Below, piece after piece: positions 41,846-51,809 of a stretch of DNA of 64,000 bases. Origin of the DNA: Aquimarina amphilecti (GTDB lineage: Bacteria; Bacteroidota; Bacteroidia; Flavobacteriales; Flavobacteriaceae). The notes under the pieces are model-generated. The model made no database searches, was not told the DNA's origin, and was given only the letters and a program-made list of their open reading frames with translations. The stretch covers positions 148,830 through 212,829 of the forward strand of contig NZ_FOAB01000003.1 in NCBI RefSeq assembly GCF_900109375.1. Reading direction: 5' to 3'. The first letter of the stretch is position 1. The number at the start of each line of letters is the position of its first letter. Both the position numbers and the translations under genes were made by a program.

Positions 41846-43580
41846 TAAGCAAATATTTATTTGATTGATTAGATTTTTGTTTTAGCGCACTTATAAGAGA
41901 TATAGTCATCAATAAAGTATCTCTTTCTTTTTCATTTGTATAAGGGGAGAGTCTATCTAAAATATTGAGTATATATTTTTGATCTATCCATTCTGTTTCT
42001 TGGATTAGATTTTTAAAGTTATTATGTTGCGCTAAGGTTCCTGAAATAATTCCAAGGTTATCCAGGTTCGTTTGTTTAACTTTTCTTTTTAATCGCTTTT
42101 TAATAAATGGGAACAAAATATTGAATAAACCAAAAGGTTCTCTTACATCTTTTGGACGATATCCCTTTCCTGTTTTTTGATGATAAATTTGAGTATTGGT
42201 TTTTTTAATAATGTCCGCATATATGTACTGACCCTTCATCCTTTTCAAAGGGTTTTCTGTAAAAAAATCGTTGTTAGCACCTGCGTATTGTGTTTTTAGA
42301 AGTTCTTTTATGAAGGTATAATCCAAAAAAGGAGTTCTTACCTTGATATAGCTCATCTGGATATAAATCCACTGCCCAAAAAACTTCCTAAAAATCTCTT
42401 CAAACACAAACGTGTAGAATTGTTGGTTTGGTGTAAGGTCCTTCGGGATTGATTCTTTATAGTTAATTAATTCTTCTATTAATTCCTCTAATTCTTCGGC
42501 AAAATCTTCTCTATTAATAATCAATAAAGGCTTTGCTTTTAATATTCGATCTCTAATTTCATCTGCAGTAGTACTAGTGAAAATATCCACCAAAGCTTGT
42601 GAAGTTACAGCTCCGGTTAAATGTAATGCCCTGAACAATTCACTTCCTACGACTCCCGAAATAAGATATTTAGATTTTTTGGCTATTTCTTTAGTACTAT
42701 ACAAAAAATGTGAATAAATCAATCCGTTACCACTAGGGTATAAACTATTATATTCATTTGCATTTTCTATGTAATGTTTTTTAATATACTCCTTGCCCCC
42801 TAAGTCAAAATATTGATAAGGTATATTAATATCCTTAGCATTCTCTTTCGGTATTGCTACGTCCTCATTTTCTAGTTTTCCAAAAGAAAAAGTATTGAAT
42901 TTTTTATCAAAATGTGTAGCGCAACTTACTAATGTTCGACCATCAAAACCACTAGTGAAAGCAATATCAAAAGTATCTTTCGGAAAATACTCTTTAGCAG
43001 TTTCTATGAATAATGCACTTATTTTATCCGCAGTTTTTGATCCTTTATAAGGTTCTTTAGTAAAAAGAGAAACCGTATCGAAATGTTTTTTAATCGTACT
43101 TTTTTCTTTAGTTAATTCTAAAAAACAATGACAAGGTGCTAGCTCTATTCCTTTATAAAGTGTTCTATTAAAGAATCCATAATTAAACAACAAACTCTCT
43201 AAAATGAACTTTTTGTCCATTTCGAATTTCTTATCTGATTTTTTACGGATATATTCTATTGAAGAGGATATATATTCAAAATCTGAGGTATGATAAAGAG
43301 GTAGAACATTTAGAAAACTGCTATATATTTTCAGGTGATTTTCTTCTATTACAATAGCATAAAAATTACCTTTCAATTTAGGAATTTGATTAACATCTAT
43401 TGTAAACAATTGCTCTTTAGTCCCTATATAATCTCCAAAAACTAGTATTCTAACATCTCCTTCAAGATATTCTTCATACTTTTCTCCATCAATATTTAGA
43501 TACCAAGCATCAGTTAATTTTAGTTGATGCTCCTTAGGCAATTTATCTTTTGATTTTGATATGATAAAATGATCCATCAT
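41838..43580 (-). CDS. Asparagine-synthase-like amidotransferase without the glutaminase cysteine
   Basis: A 580-aa protein of the AsnB family. The C-terminal synthetase domain has a PP-loop-like ATP site (FTSGFDGRTL, about residue 212) and NTFSFGKLENEDVAIPKE. The N-terminal domain has the outline of the class II glutaminase fold but starts MMDHF, with no Cys at position 2, so it cannot hydrolyse glutamine in the normal way. Related proteins in O-antigen loci amidate uronic acids; that fits the WlbA/WlbB-type pair at the start of this cluster, but is inference. Confidence 0.82.
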   Translation of the reverse strand: MMDHFIISKSKDKLPKEHQLKLTDAWYLNIDGEKYEEYLEGDVRILVFGDYIGTKEQLFTIDVNQIPKLKGNFYAIVIEENHLKIYSSFLNVLPLYHTSDFEYISSSIEYIRKKSDKKFEMDKKFILESLLFNYGFFNRTLYKGIELAPCHCFLELTKEKSTIKKHFDTVSLFTKEPYKGSKTADKISALFIETAKEYFPKDTFDIAFTSGFDGRTLVSCATHFDKKFNTFSFGKLENEDVAIPKENAKDINIPYQYFDLGGKEYIKKHYIENANEYNSLYPSGNGLIYSHFLYSTKEIAKKSKYLISGVVGSELFRALHLTGAVTSQALVDIFTSTTADEIRDRILKAKPLLIINREDFAEELEELIEELINYKESIPKDLTPNQQFYTFVFEEIFRKFFGQWIYIQMSYIKVRTPFLDYTFIKELLKTQYAGANNDFFTENPLKRMKGQYIYADIIKKTNTQIYHQKTGKGYRPKDVREPFGLFNILFPFIKKRLKRKVKQTNLDNLGIISGTLAQHNNFKNLIQETEWIDQKYILNILDRLSPYTNEKERDTLLMTISLISALKQKSNQSNKYLLNE

Positions 43581-44990
43581 TTATAAGAGTCCTCTGTTAG
43601 AAAGTTTAAATAAGTTCCACATTAAAATAGCTAGGAAAATGAAGCATAAGTATAGTTTCCAATGCATCATTTTTTTTAGATAATTTGTAAAAATCCCGTC
43701 TGCCATGAAAATGATTAAAAATGGTAATGCCAATACCTGAAATCTATCTTGAAATGAAATTCCAGAAATTGCTAGAATTAAAATATATCCTATGGAAAAG
43801 CTGGATATAAAAACAGACCCTTTATTTCTATGTTTTACAATCCTAAAAAGTCCAACAAAAACAAAAAAGTACAAACTGTTTCGTATGATCTCATTAAAAA
43901 AATGCGCATAGATTCCTAATTGAGCTTCTTCAAAATTTAATAAGGATGGAAATGGGGTAACAATTGCTCCGGCAATTAATAAAGGTGCTACAATCGCTTT
44001 AGTATAACTAATACCTCTCGATTGTGCCGCATATGACAGTTCGTTATCAAATTGATTTTGGCTAGCGGCAATAATAGTATCAACACTTTCCTTCATCCCT
44101 AATTGTTCCACAACAATATAGCTGCCATAGACCATTAAAACAGAAACACATATAGATAATATACGATAATTCTTTTTTCTAGTTTTTAGAAATATGATCT
44201 GCAGTAAAATACATATCAACAATAAAGGAGCCATTACCGTTCTAAAATATAACGTAATTGCTACCTGAAATACAATAAGTGCTAAAATAAGCCACTTAAA
44301 CCTAGCATTGTGTACTAGTTTTATTATCAAATATCCAACATTGACAATAATAAACATCAAAAAGGTTTCTTTTAGCACCATACTACTAAACCACAACAGA
44401 GGCGGCATTAGCATCACTAGAATTCCAGATAATCTGGCTCGTTTTTCATCAAAAACATACTGCGTAATTTGATAAATCCTTATTGCTATCAAACTCCCTA
44501 CAAGAATATTAAAGATTTTAACGACCAAAGGATACGCACCAAAAATATAATATAGAAAACCAATAATAACTGAGAAACCATAATCCGAAGCTCCTTTCCA
44601 AAACCCTGATAGTTCATTCTGAATGCTAATTCCCTTTTCAAGTGCTTGCTCTACCAATTCTCCCGAAATATGGTAATTTACAGAATCAATCGCACCAATT
44701 TCAAAAGGTAGACTATCCGCATCAAAAGACATCGTAAGCACATACATCGCAATTACCGCCAATGTTCTATATACGACACTATGTAAAAATAGTTTCTTTT
44801 TGAATTGTTTTGTAAATTCCCAACACTTTGCATATTGATATAAGGCTACAAAAAACAGAAATATAGTTCCTAATCCTCCTAATAGAATTAATAATGGCAT
44901 CGTATACTCCGAAAACAACAATATGTGGAATAACAATACTACTATTGAAAATAGTATTGCAATACTTGAGTATGTTTTATTCCAGATCAT
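43581..44990 (-). CDS. Polytopic membrane protein, Wzy-like polymerase or GT39-like
   Basis: A 469-aa protein with about eleven to thirteen hydrophobic segments. A large extracytoplasmic loop lies at about residues 85-145 (DADSLPFEIGAIDSVNYHISG), and another carries QNQFDNELSYAAQSRGISY. LKETFLMFIIVN lies in a membrane region. The pattern fits either a Wzy polymerase or a dolichol-phosphate-mannosyltransferase-like GT39 protein. As the only polytopic protein beside the flippase, it is the best candidate for the polymerase. It overlaps the upstream GT4 gene by four bases. Confidence 0.75.
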   Translation of the reverse strand: MIWNKTYSSIAILFSIVVLLFHILLFSEYTMPLLILLGGLGTIFLFFVALYQYAKCWEFTKQFKKKLFLHSVVYRTLAVIAMYVLTMSFDADSLPFEIGAIDSVNYHISGELVEQALEKGISIQNELSGFWKGASDYGFSVIIGFLYYIFGAYPLVVKIFNILVGSLIAIRIYQITQYVFDEKRARLSGILVMLMPPLLWFSSMVLKETFLMFIIVNVGYLIIKLVHNARFKWLILALIVFQVAITLYFRTVMAPLLLICILLQIIFLKTRKKNYRILSICVSVLMVYGSYIVVEQLGMKESVDTIIAASQNQFDNELSYAAQSRGISYTKAIVAPLLIAGAIVTPFPSLLNFEEAQLGIYAHFFNEIIRNSLYFFVFVGLFRIVKHRNKGSVFISSFSIGYILILAISGISFQDRFQVLALPFLIIFMADGIFTNYLKKMMHWKLYLCFIFLAILMWNLFKLSNRGLL

Positions 44991-46063
44991 AGCACTTTAT
45001 AAGCTTTTAAGTAAGATTGATGAACTTGATTAATCGAATATTTCTTTGAAAAAGAATCTTTCGCATTTAATTTCAACAACTTTCTTTCCTCTTCTGATAA
45101 CCGTAAAAAGGTTAAAACATTGTTACAAAATGATTCTATTGTAAAATCCTTTGTAATAAATCCATTATATCCATGATTAACTACATCCTTCATTCCTCCT
45201 GCAGGAGTAGAAATTACCGGAACTCCCAAGGATAAGGCTTCTAAAGCAACAATTGGCATTCCCTCTTCTGTAGAAACCACACATAAAGCATCTGCTTGTG
45301 TTATAAAATCAGCAGCATCATTCTGTACTCCAGAGAAAAAAATGTTTTCAGATATTCTTTTCTCTTCGCTTACGTTACCTACAATTAAACACTTGATTTG
45401 GGAGTACTTCATTTGTAAAATCTTACAGGCATCAATCAGTAATGAAACATTTTTAAATGGAGAATTATTAGCTATCATTAAAAATCTAAAATCCGTTTCC
45501 TTACATTTCAAACTTTGATTCCAATAATCTTTAACCTGCTGCTGACTTCTTAGTGGTTGATACCTTTGTATTCCGTTTTCTACATATGTAGTTTTTAATT
45601 TAGGAAAATTCAGTTTTAATTCTTCATAAATTGATCTTGACACACAAATGTGTAATACACTGTTATTTAAAAATCGTAACCTATTGCACAACCTCATAAC
45701 TGGTTTCCAAATAGTAAAACTATTATGCATGGTATGCACATACTTATACTTCTTTCTTATGAATGATAATCCGTATACATAATATAGCGGATTGTGTAAA
45801 TGGACATGAATTATATCGGGTTGTTCTATTTTTAAAATCCGATCTAATTCAATAAATTGAATACCGCTATACTTCTTTTTCCAATCAAGCTGAATCAACT
45901 TTATTCTAGCGTTAATTTTAGAAATATAATTATGATATGCATCTGATTGCCTAAGTACAACGACTATTATTTCATCAGTCTCAGATTGTTGGTTAGCGAA
46001 TTGAACCACAAAATTCTCAGCACCACCTAAATTTAAAGTTGATATGATATGTATAACTCTCAA
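44987..46063 (-). CDS. Glycosyltransferase, family 4
   Basis: A 358-aa GT-B enzyme. The N-terminus has HIISTLNLGGAENFV, followed by IIHVHLHNPLYYVYGL, and the donor domain has ALCVVSTEEGMPIVALEALSLG with the E-x7-E motif and GVPVISTPAGGMKDVV. It acts in the cytoplasm on the lipid-linked repeat unit. It overlaps its neighbours on both sides by four bases, a sign of tight translational coupling. Confidence 0.9.
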   Translation of the reverse strand: MRVIHIISTLNLGGAENFVVQFANQQSETDEIIVVVLRQSDAYHNYISKINARIKLIQLDWKKKYSGIQFIELDRILKIEQPDIIHVHLHNPLYYVYGLSFIRKKYKYVHTMHNSFTIWKPVMRLCNRLRFLNNSVLHICVSRSIYEELKLNFPKLKTTYVENGIQRYQPLRSQQQVKDYWNQSLKCKETDFRFLMIANNSPFKNVSLLIDACKILQMKYSQIKCLIVGNVSEEKRISENIFFSGVQNDAADFITQADALCVVSTEEGMPIVALEALSLGVPVISTPAGGMKDVVNHGYNGFITKDFTIESFCNNVLTFLRLSEEERKLLKLNAKDSFSKKYSINQVHQSYLKAYKVL

Positions 46064-47505
46064 GATGCTTTTCCTATTTTCTTTCGGATAATAGATTTTA
46101 TTTCTTCATATTCCTCAAATTTCAAAAGATGCGCGCAGACTATATATCCAATTCCTACAGTACATATTCCTAATACAAGATATAGTAATTGATCCTCTAT
46201 AAAACTCCACAGAAAATAGCTCCCTGCAGTTAAAAATATACTAACAAAGGCATATTGTAACATATCTATTATTTGTTTGAAACCAGAATAACCAATATAT
46301 TTTCCACTATAATAAGCATATGTAAAAAAGCCTATAAATGATACTATGACATATCCCACGGCGATTATTTCTATCCCAAAACTATAGGTGATACCCAATG
46401 TTATTACAATGAGGATATTATTAATAATTTCTAATTTTAAGAATAAATCAGAACGCCCTTTTGCATTAATAAAATTAGAGTTGATCGCATTGATAGGAAA
46501 AAATATAACTCCAATTGCCAAAATTTGAAGTAAAACAACTGTTGGCAACCATTTTTCTGTTAATAACACTAGTACTAGTGGATTTGCAAAAGCTATTAAA
46601 ATAGTTATCATAGGAAAAAGAAGAAAGGAAGTTAACCGAACACTTCTTTTCATGATTTTCCTAACACGTTCATCATCTTCTATAACATCTACCAATATAG
46701 GAAATGTAACATTTTGCATGATCGTTGTTACTAATGTTGCGGGAATTTGCTTAAAAAGAGTAGCTCGGGTATAATACCCTAATTCTTCAGATTTGTATAT
46801 TTTACCGATTACTACTAAATATATATTTTGAAAAGCAGCATATAATAATGTAGATGCTAAAATTTTTGATCCAAAATTAAATAGTTTTTTTAATGCGTTT
46901 ATACTAAATATAAAGGATGGTCTCCAATCATTAAAAATCCAAAACAAGACTGAGGTAGCAAAATTTCTAGATAAATATTGCAACACCAATGACCATACTC
47001 CTAAGCCTGAGAGTGCACAACCAATCCCAACAAAAGCACCGATTAAGCCAGAAGTAATATTTACAATAGCTTGTGCCTTAAAATTGATTTTTTTAATCAA
47101 AATAGTTCTCTGAATGATCGCAAAAGATGAAACAATTACATTAAGGCCAACTACTTTAATAAGATCTATCAACAAAGGCTCTTCATAAAACCCAGCAATA
47201 AAAGGAGCTACTATATAAAGTATTCCATAAATACAGATACTTATCAAAAAATTAAAAAAGAAGGTTGTAGAATAATCTATCTGATTTGCTTCTTTTTTTT
47301 GGATCAGAGCTCTACTGAAACCACTTTCTACAATAGCCTGAGATACGGTTATAAAAATAGTGATCATTCCTATAAGTCCATAATCTTCAGGCAATAATAA
47401 ACGGGCTAATACAATTCCAAAAACAAATTGTATCAACATCGTTGATGATTTATCTACGCCACTCCAGATTACTCCGCCAACAGCTTTTTTCTTGAGGCTG
47501 GTCAC
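46060..47505 (-). CDS. wzx: Wzx-type polysaccharide flippase (MOP superfamily)
   Basis: A 481-aa membrane protein with about 14 helices. The opening KKKAVGGVIWSGVDKSSTMLIQFVFGIVLARLLLPEDYGLIGM is the WzxC-type lipopolysaccharide biosynthesis signature, and KSEELGYYTRA is typical of the family. It moves the lipid-linked repeat unit across the inner membrane. It is followed with a four-base overlap by a GT4 gene. Confidence 0.9.
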   Translation of the reverse strand: MTSLKKKAVGGVIWSGVDKSSTMLIQFVFGIVLARLLLPEDYGLIGMITIFITVSQAIVESGFSRALIQKKEANQIDYSTTFFFNFLISICIYGILYIVAPFIAGFYEEPLLIDLIKVVGLNVIVSSFAIIQRTILIKKINFKAQAIVNITSGLIGAFVGIGCALSGLGVWSLVLQYLSRNFATSVLFWIFNDWRPSFIFSINALKKLFNFGSKILASTLLYAAFQNIYLVVIGKIYKSEELGYYTRATLFKQIPATLVTTIMQNVTFPILVDVIEDDERVRKIMKRSVRLTSFLLFPMITILIAFANPLVLVLLTEKWLPTVVLLQILAIGVIFFPINAINSNFINAKGRSDLFLKLEIINNILIVITLGITYSFGIEIIAVGYVIVSFIGFFTYAYYSGKYIGYSGFKQIIDMLQYAFVSIFLTAGSYFLWSFIEDQLLYLVLGICTVGIGYIVCAHLLKFEEYEEIKSIIRKKIGKAS

Positions 47506-47539
47506 TTATCCAAATAATTTAAATGTTTAATCTATGAGA

Positions 47540-48514
47540 TTAAACATTACTTTTTAAAAGTCCATCCTTAGTAGACTTTAGAAAAGGATGATAATCATTC
47601 TTTAATTCGGAAATAGAAGCATTTCGGATATCGTGAACAATTTCTATAGATTGTCTTGCATCTTTTAGTCCATAACCATTGCCATTTAGGATTGATTTGT
47701 AACTATTTGTATGCAATTCAGTAAATCCTCCACTAAATTCAATTTCTTCTCCATTTACGGTAATTGATCGGTAAGTTCTTTTCCCCTCTTTTTTAACCTT
47801 TTCAGGAATATTATTGTAATCAATAGATAAAAACCATCGTACTCTTGCTTTCTCAAATTCTAAATATCCTGCAGCCGTATCGTCGGTAAGTTTATGAACC
47901 ACATTTTTAGTTACTTTACCAAATATCCATGATAACATGTCATAAAAATGCACTCCTATATTTGTTGCTATTCCTCCAGATTTAGAAACATCCCCTTTCC
48001 AAGAAGTATAATACCAATTTCCTCTAGAAGTTAGATATGTTAAGTCAATATCATATATTTTATCTTTTGGTCCTTGATCAACTTTCTTTTTTAAAGCAAT
48101 AATACTTTCATGAATTCTAAGCTGCAAAATCGAATATACATTATGTTCTGATTCGTTTTCAATCTCTATCAGCTGATCCACATTCCAAGGATTTATAACT
48201 ATTGGTTTTTCACAAATAGCATGTGCTCCTCTTCGTAATGCCATCCTTATATGAGAATCATGAAGGTAATTAGGAGTACAGATACTAACATAATCTAATG
48301 CTATATTTTTCCTCCTTTTTATTTTCTCTATATGCCTATCAAACCTTTCGAACTCCACAAAAAAATGAGCTTCCGGAAAATAACTATCCATAATTCCAAC
48401 ACTGTCGAATTTATCTAAGGCTGCGATTAAATTATTATTGGTATCCTTAATAGCTTTCAAATGACGGGGTGCGATATATCCTCCTACCCCTACAATAGCA
48501 AAGTTTTTGTTCAT
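47540..48514 (-). CDS. Gfo/Idh/MocA oxidoreductase, WlbA-like
   Basis: A 324-aa NAD-dependent sugar dehydrogenase. The N-terminal Rossmann segment is FAIVGVGGYIAPRHLKAI, the catalytic motif is AICEKPIVINPWN, and the C-terminal half has SGGIATNIGVHFYDMLSWIFG. This matches WlbA/WbpB, which oxidises UDP-GlcNAcA at C3 in the route to UDP-2,3-diacetamido-uronic acids. The next gene, overlapping by four bases, encodes the matching acetyltransferase. The aminotransferase step is not encoded in the window. Confidence 0.87.
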   Translation of the reverse strand: MNKNFAIVGVGGYIAPRHLKAIKDTNNNLIAALDKFDSVGIMDSYFPEAHFFVEFERFDRHIEKIKRRKNIALDYVSICTPNYLHDSHIRMALRRGAHAICEKPIVINPWNVDQLIEIENESEHNVYSILQLRIHESIIALKKKVDQGPKDKIYDIDLTYLTSRGNWYYTSWKGDVSKSGGIATNIGVHFYDMLSWIFGKVTKNVVHKLTDDTAAGYLEFEKARVRWFLSIDYNNIPEKVKKEGKRTYRSITVNGEEIEFSGGFTELHTNSYKSILNGNGYGLKDARQSIEIVHDIRNASISELKNDYHPFLKSTKDGLLKSNV

Positions 48515-49092
48515 TTTTTTTGTTTTGAGACAGTTTTATTTTCTAATTTATATGTTTCGTTACTTTCTGGGCAAACAGACCATCCATTGGTATCAAAATT
48601 TAATCGATGTCCATATTCACTCATCCAACCTATTTGTTTTGCTGGATTACCAACTACTAGAGCATATGATTTAATAGTTTTTGTTACTACAGCACCTGCG
48701 CCTATAAAAGCATATGCTCCTATATCATGGCCGCATACAATGGTAGCATTCGCTCCAACAGAAGCACCTTTACCGATATGAGTTTTAGTATATTGCCCTC
48801 TCCTATTGACTGCACTTCTTGGGTTAATCACATTGGTAAATACGCAAGAAGGCCCCAGAAAAACATCATCATCACAGATCACTCCTGTATATACTGATAC
48901 ATTATTCTGAATTTTTACATTATTGCCAATAATCACTTCTGGAGATATCACTACATTTTGTCCTATATTACAATTTTCTCCAATTTGACTTGAAGACATT
49001 ATATGAGAAAAATGCCATATTTTGGTTCCTTTACCAATGCTACAGTTATCATCCACGTAAGATGATTTATGCACAAAATATTCTTGGTCCAT
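48511..49092 (-). CDS. WlbB/WbpD-like hexapeptide N-acetyltransferase
   Basis: A 193-aa left-handed beta-helix acetyltransferase, with repeated hexapeptides and the family segments GKGTKIWHFSHIMSS, VCGHDIGAYAFIGAGAVVTK and VVGNPAKQIGWMSEYG. It is expected to acetylate the 3-amino group of UDP-GlcNAc3NA to give a diacetamido uronic acid donor. It pairs with the WlbA-like gene. Confidence 0.88.
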   Translation of the reverse strand: MDQEYFVHKSSYVDDNCSIGKGTKIWHFSHIMSSSQIGENCNIGQNVVISPEVIIGNNVKIQNNVSVYTGVICDDDVFLGPSCVFTNVINPRSAVNRRGQYTKTHIGKGASVGANATIVCGHDIGAYAFIGAGAVVTKTIKSYALVVGNPAKQIGWMSEYGHRLNFDTNGWSVCPESNETYKLENKTVSKQKK

Positions 49093-49099
49093 TTATTAT

Positions 49100-49702
49100 T
49101 TAGTTAAAATCATCATCCTTAAGTCTTATAATAAAACCAAGGTTATATTGAATATAATTACTTCCTACTTTACTATTATCCACTGAAAAATTTCCAGTAA
49201 CCTGTCCATTAAGACGTAAACTCTCAGTAATATAGTAATTAATACCTATACCAACATTAGCCGTTGTTGCCATTTCGCCATCATAAAATCCAACGCCAAC
49301 GCCAGAACTCATATACCCTTCATACATTGCTCTATACTTATTAAGATATAGATTTGTTAGGTAATATTTAAACATTCCTTCTATTCCAAAAAAATTGGTA
49401 TCCTCTCTTGCTATACTTCCATTTACATTTTTACCTTCCAAAAATCTATTAAAAGATCCAGCAACTTCAAAACCATAATCATTCTTAAATCTTTTCTCTA
49501 TGACAATTCTAAATGGATTACTATAATTATAGTTGTCTTTAACATCAAAAACTCCATTAATTCCTTCTCCAGAATCATAAATCACATTTAATCCAAATCC
49601 AAGAATCCAAGGATTATCATCATCAAGATATGCTTGTGAGTTAACATCTATCGTCGTAAACATAAAAAAAAGACATAAGCATATGCTAACAACTTTCATC
49701 AT
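49100..49702 (-). CDS. Outer-membrane beta-barrel protein
   Basis: A 200-aa exported protein with a signal peptide (cleavage after VNSQ, about residue 23) and alternating hydrophobic/polar strands with aromatic ends (PWILGFGLNVIYDSGEG, FFGIEGMFKYYLTNLY, ATTANVGIGINYYITESLRL, QYNLGFIIRL). It resembles the small OmpA-like/porin-type barrels (about eight strands) often encoded in flavobacterial polysaccharide loci. It is the first gene of the cluster, seven bases before the WlbB-like gene. Confidence 0.75.
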   Translation of the reverse strand: MMKVVSICLCLFFMFTTIDVNSQAYLDDDNPWILGFGLNVIYDSGEGINGVFDVKDNYNYSNPFRIVIEKRFKNDYGFEVAGSFNRFLEGKNVNGSIAREDTNFFGIEGMFKYYLTNLYLNKYRAMYEGYMSSGVGVGFYDGEMATTANVGIGINYYITESLRLNGQVTGNFSVDNSKVGSNYIQYNLGFIIRLKDDDFN

Positions 49703-50069
49703 ACATTTTATTAATCATAACGTAAAGAGAACATTTATTCGTATACCTCCATAACATTTTACAGCTTTGGAATACACATATTTTTCATTACTCTGATAAG
49801 TTTATAGCAATTATTACAACCTAAATAGACAATCATCATCTGGTTATTTTTAATCACAATTTTTCCTATATATCACGAATTTTACAATTTTCAATCTTAA
49901 TACTTCTATTGCGTATTTTAAAAAGTGCTTATTATCGATCAAAACGCAAAATTTTCGTTAACTGTAAAACAAAACTAGAATTACAAACTTCATTTTATAA
50001 AAAAACAGGTTACCAAAAGGCGACCTGTTTTCTCTATAAATGCTTTTAAAATTAATATGTTAAAAAATT
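49703..50069. other. Intergenic region, 367 bases, upstream of the polysaccharide cluster
   Basis: No gene seen. It must hold the promoter for the minus-strand polysaccharide operon, but I find no full TAnnTTTG match on that strand. The right end contains the terminator of the DUF4397 gene at 50002-50031. Confidence 0.5.
50002..50031 (-). terminator. Intrinsic terminator of the DUF4397 gene
   Basis: A 9-bp stem (50002-50010 with 50023-50031) and a 12-base loop that can pair further (TACC..GG), followed by T's on the minus strand. Confidence 0.7.
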
Positions 50070-51809
50070 CTATCTAATTTCAATTTTAGTAGTAAGGTTT
50101 TTGCCATCAATATTTAATTGAAGAATATATATCCCTGTTCCAAGTTGAGAAACATCAACTGTATTCACTGTATTCTTCTCTAAATTCTCTGAAGTCATTT
50201 GTTTTCCTATAATATCAAAAATTTGAACAGTTCCTTTATTATATAAAAAAGGAATTTGAATATTTACTTCGGATAATACAGGGTTCGGCCAAATTCGTGT
50301 ATTACTTTCATTAAATTCATCTACAGAAAGTGTATTTCCTAATCCAATACCTGCACCTCCACTAGAAGTAAACACATATAACTCTAGCGCTTGATCTTCA
50401 TTTCCCGATGAAGGTGTAAGCAAACCACTTGCTATAATTGTTATAGATTGCCCAATAAATCCTGATATATCCGCATTACTTTCATTAAGCACATTGGTTG
50501 TTCCTTCTTCTCTTACCTCCAAAACATAAGCTGTAGGATCTAATGTTTGGTATCCGTCAAAATCGGTATATGAAATATCATCAACTAATTCCGCTCCATT
50601 TGTAATTGCTGTTTCGAAAATATCTACTGATGGAGTATCTGGTGATCCGTGATGTACTAAAACATCTACTTTAGTATTATCATTAGCTGCTTGTCTTGCT
50701 AAATCATATATTTCGTAATTCAATGCACTAGCGCCAGAACCACTAACTAAACCATCTACCACAATAATATAATCGTTATTTTCATCTAGAGTTACTATTT
50801 CCGATAAAACTGGAATAGAAGTAGCAGCAGCATTAGCAGGTCTAACATCAATTTTGAGGTTAATTTTTGCAAACGTTTCGAAAAAAGGGCTCGCTACTCT
50901 AAAATTCACATCCTCAAATGTCAATACATTTTCTACATAAACATCTACTGGGCCAGCATCCGGACTATTATGAATCAACTGAACTGAAGCCTTAGGAACT
51001 GCAGGAATTTCTAATCCAACGCCACCTCCTCCAAGTGCACTAAACACGAATAATCCAAAATCAGCTCCATCACTATTTACCGTAGGATCTAAAAATCCAC
51101 TAGCAACAAGTACAACTGCATCACCAGCTAAATTAACCCCTTCTAAATCGGTTAACGTGGCATCATAAGCTTCTATAGTTTCTACAGTAGCTTCATCAGT
51201 AACCTTTATAACATAATCAATAGAAGGCAATGATTTATATCTTCCATTAGTAGTTTCAGAATTATCTCTTCCAACAAAAGTTCCATAATCAGCACTATTA
51301 AAAATTGCTGGTGCTCCCGGCGCTGCCGCTCCATCAATAATATCAATCTCTGTTGGAGCATCCACTCCTCCGTGATGCAAAACAATATCCGTATTAGAAG
51401 CTCCATTTAATCCAGATTCTTGTCCAAAAGCATAACTAAAAACATCAAAAGGAATATTAGGTTCATATCCTGTGTCACTTACTATACCATCAGCAACCAA
51501 AATATATGTAAATCCATCTGCTAGGTTTAGTTGTTTGGTAAAAATAGGAGTACTATTATCCACTGCATCAGGAGCAGTAATATCAATTGTTAATGCCGTA
51601 TCTGTTGGAACGGTTAAAAATGGAGAAGCTGTTCGAAACATTATGTTATCCAAAGAAGCATCTGGGATACTTCCATTTACATAAATATCTACCGTGGCGG
51701 CTGCCAAATCTGGTGAATTATGTATCACCTGAACTCTTGCTGTCTGAGCGATTGTGTAATTTCCTATTAACAGGAAAACAAACATAAATAGGTAAGTTGA
51801 TTTTTTCAT
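50070..51809 (-). CDS. T9SS-secreted protein with duplicated DUF4397 regions
   Basis: A 579-aa secreted protein. The signal peptide is cleaved after TIAQ (about residue 22). Two homologous halves of about 240 residues follow, each starting with a DUF4397 domain (VQVIHNSPD, VDIYVNG or VDVYVEN, F-R-x-ASPF) and containing a second, related block (VLHHGGVDAPTEIDI / VLVHHGSPDTPSVDI). The C-terminal 80 residues form a type A sorting domain (RIWPNPVLSEVNIQIPF, GTGIYILQL). Surface display or release by the type IX system is expected. The ligand of DUF4397 is unknown. Confidence 0.88.
   Translation of the reverse strand: MKKSTYLFMFVFLLIGNYTIAQTARVQVIHNSPDLAAATVDIYVNGSIPDASLDNIMFRTASPFLTVPTDTALTIDITAPDAVDNSTPIFTKQLNLADGFTYILVADGIVSDTGYEPNIPFDVFSYAFGQESGLNGASNTDIVLHHGGVDAPTEIDIIDGAAAPGAPAIFNSADYGTFVGRDNSETTNGRYKSLPSIDYVIKVTDEATVETIEAYDATLTDLEGVNLAGDAVVLVASGFLDPTVNSDGADFGLFVFSALGGGGVGLEIPAVPKASVQLIHNSPDAGPVDVYVENVLTFEDVNFRVASPFFETFAKINLKIDVRPANAAATSIPVLSEIVTLDENNDYIIVVDGLVSGSGASALNYEIYDLARQAANDNTKVDVLVHHGSPDTPSVDIFETAITNGAELVDDISYTDFDGYQTLDPTAYVLEVREEGTTNVLNESNADISGFIGQSITIIASGLLTPSSGNEDQALELYVFTSSGGAGIGLGNTLSVDEFNESNTRIWPNPVLSEVNIQIPFLYNKGTVQIFDIIGKQMTSENLEKNTVNTVDVSQLGTGIYILQLNIDGKNLTTKIEIR

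Noticed and set aside
37080..43580. PEP-CTERM/exosortase system
   Set aside because: The gene set is similar, but no exosortase, PEP-CTERM protein or EpsI-like gene is visible in the window.
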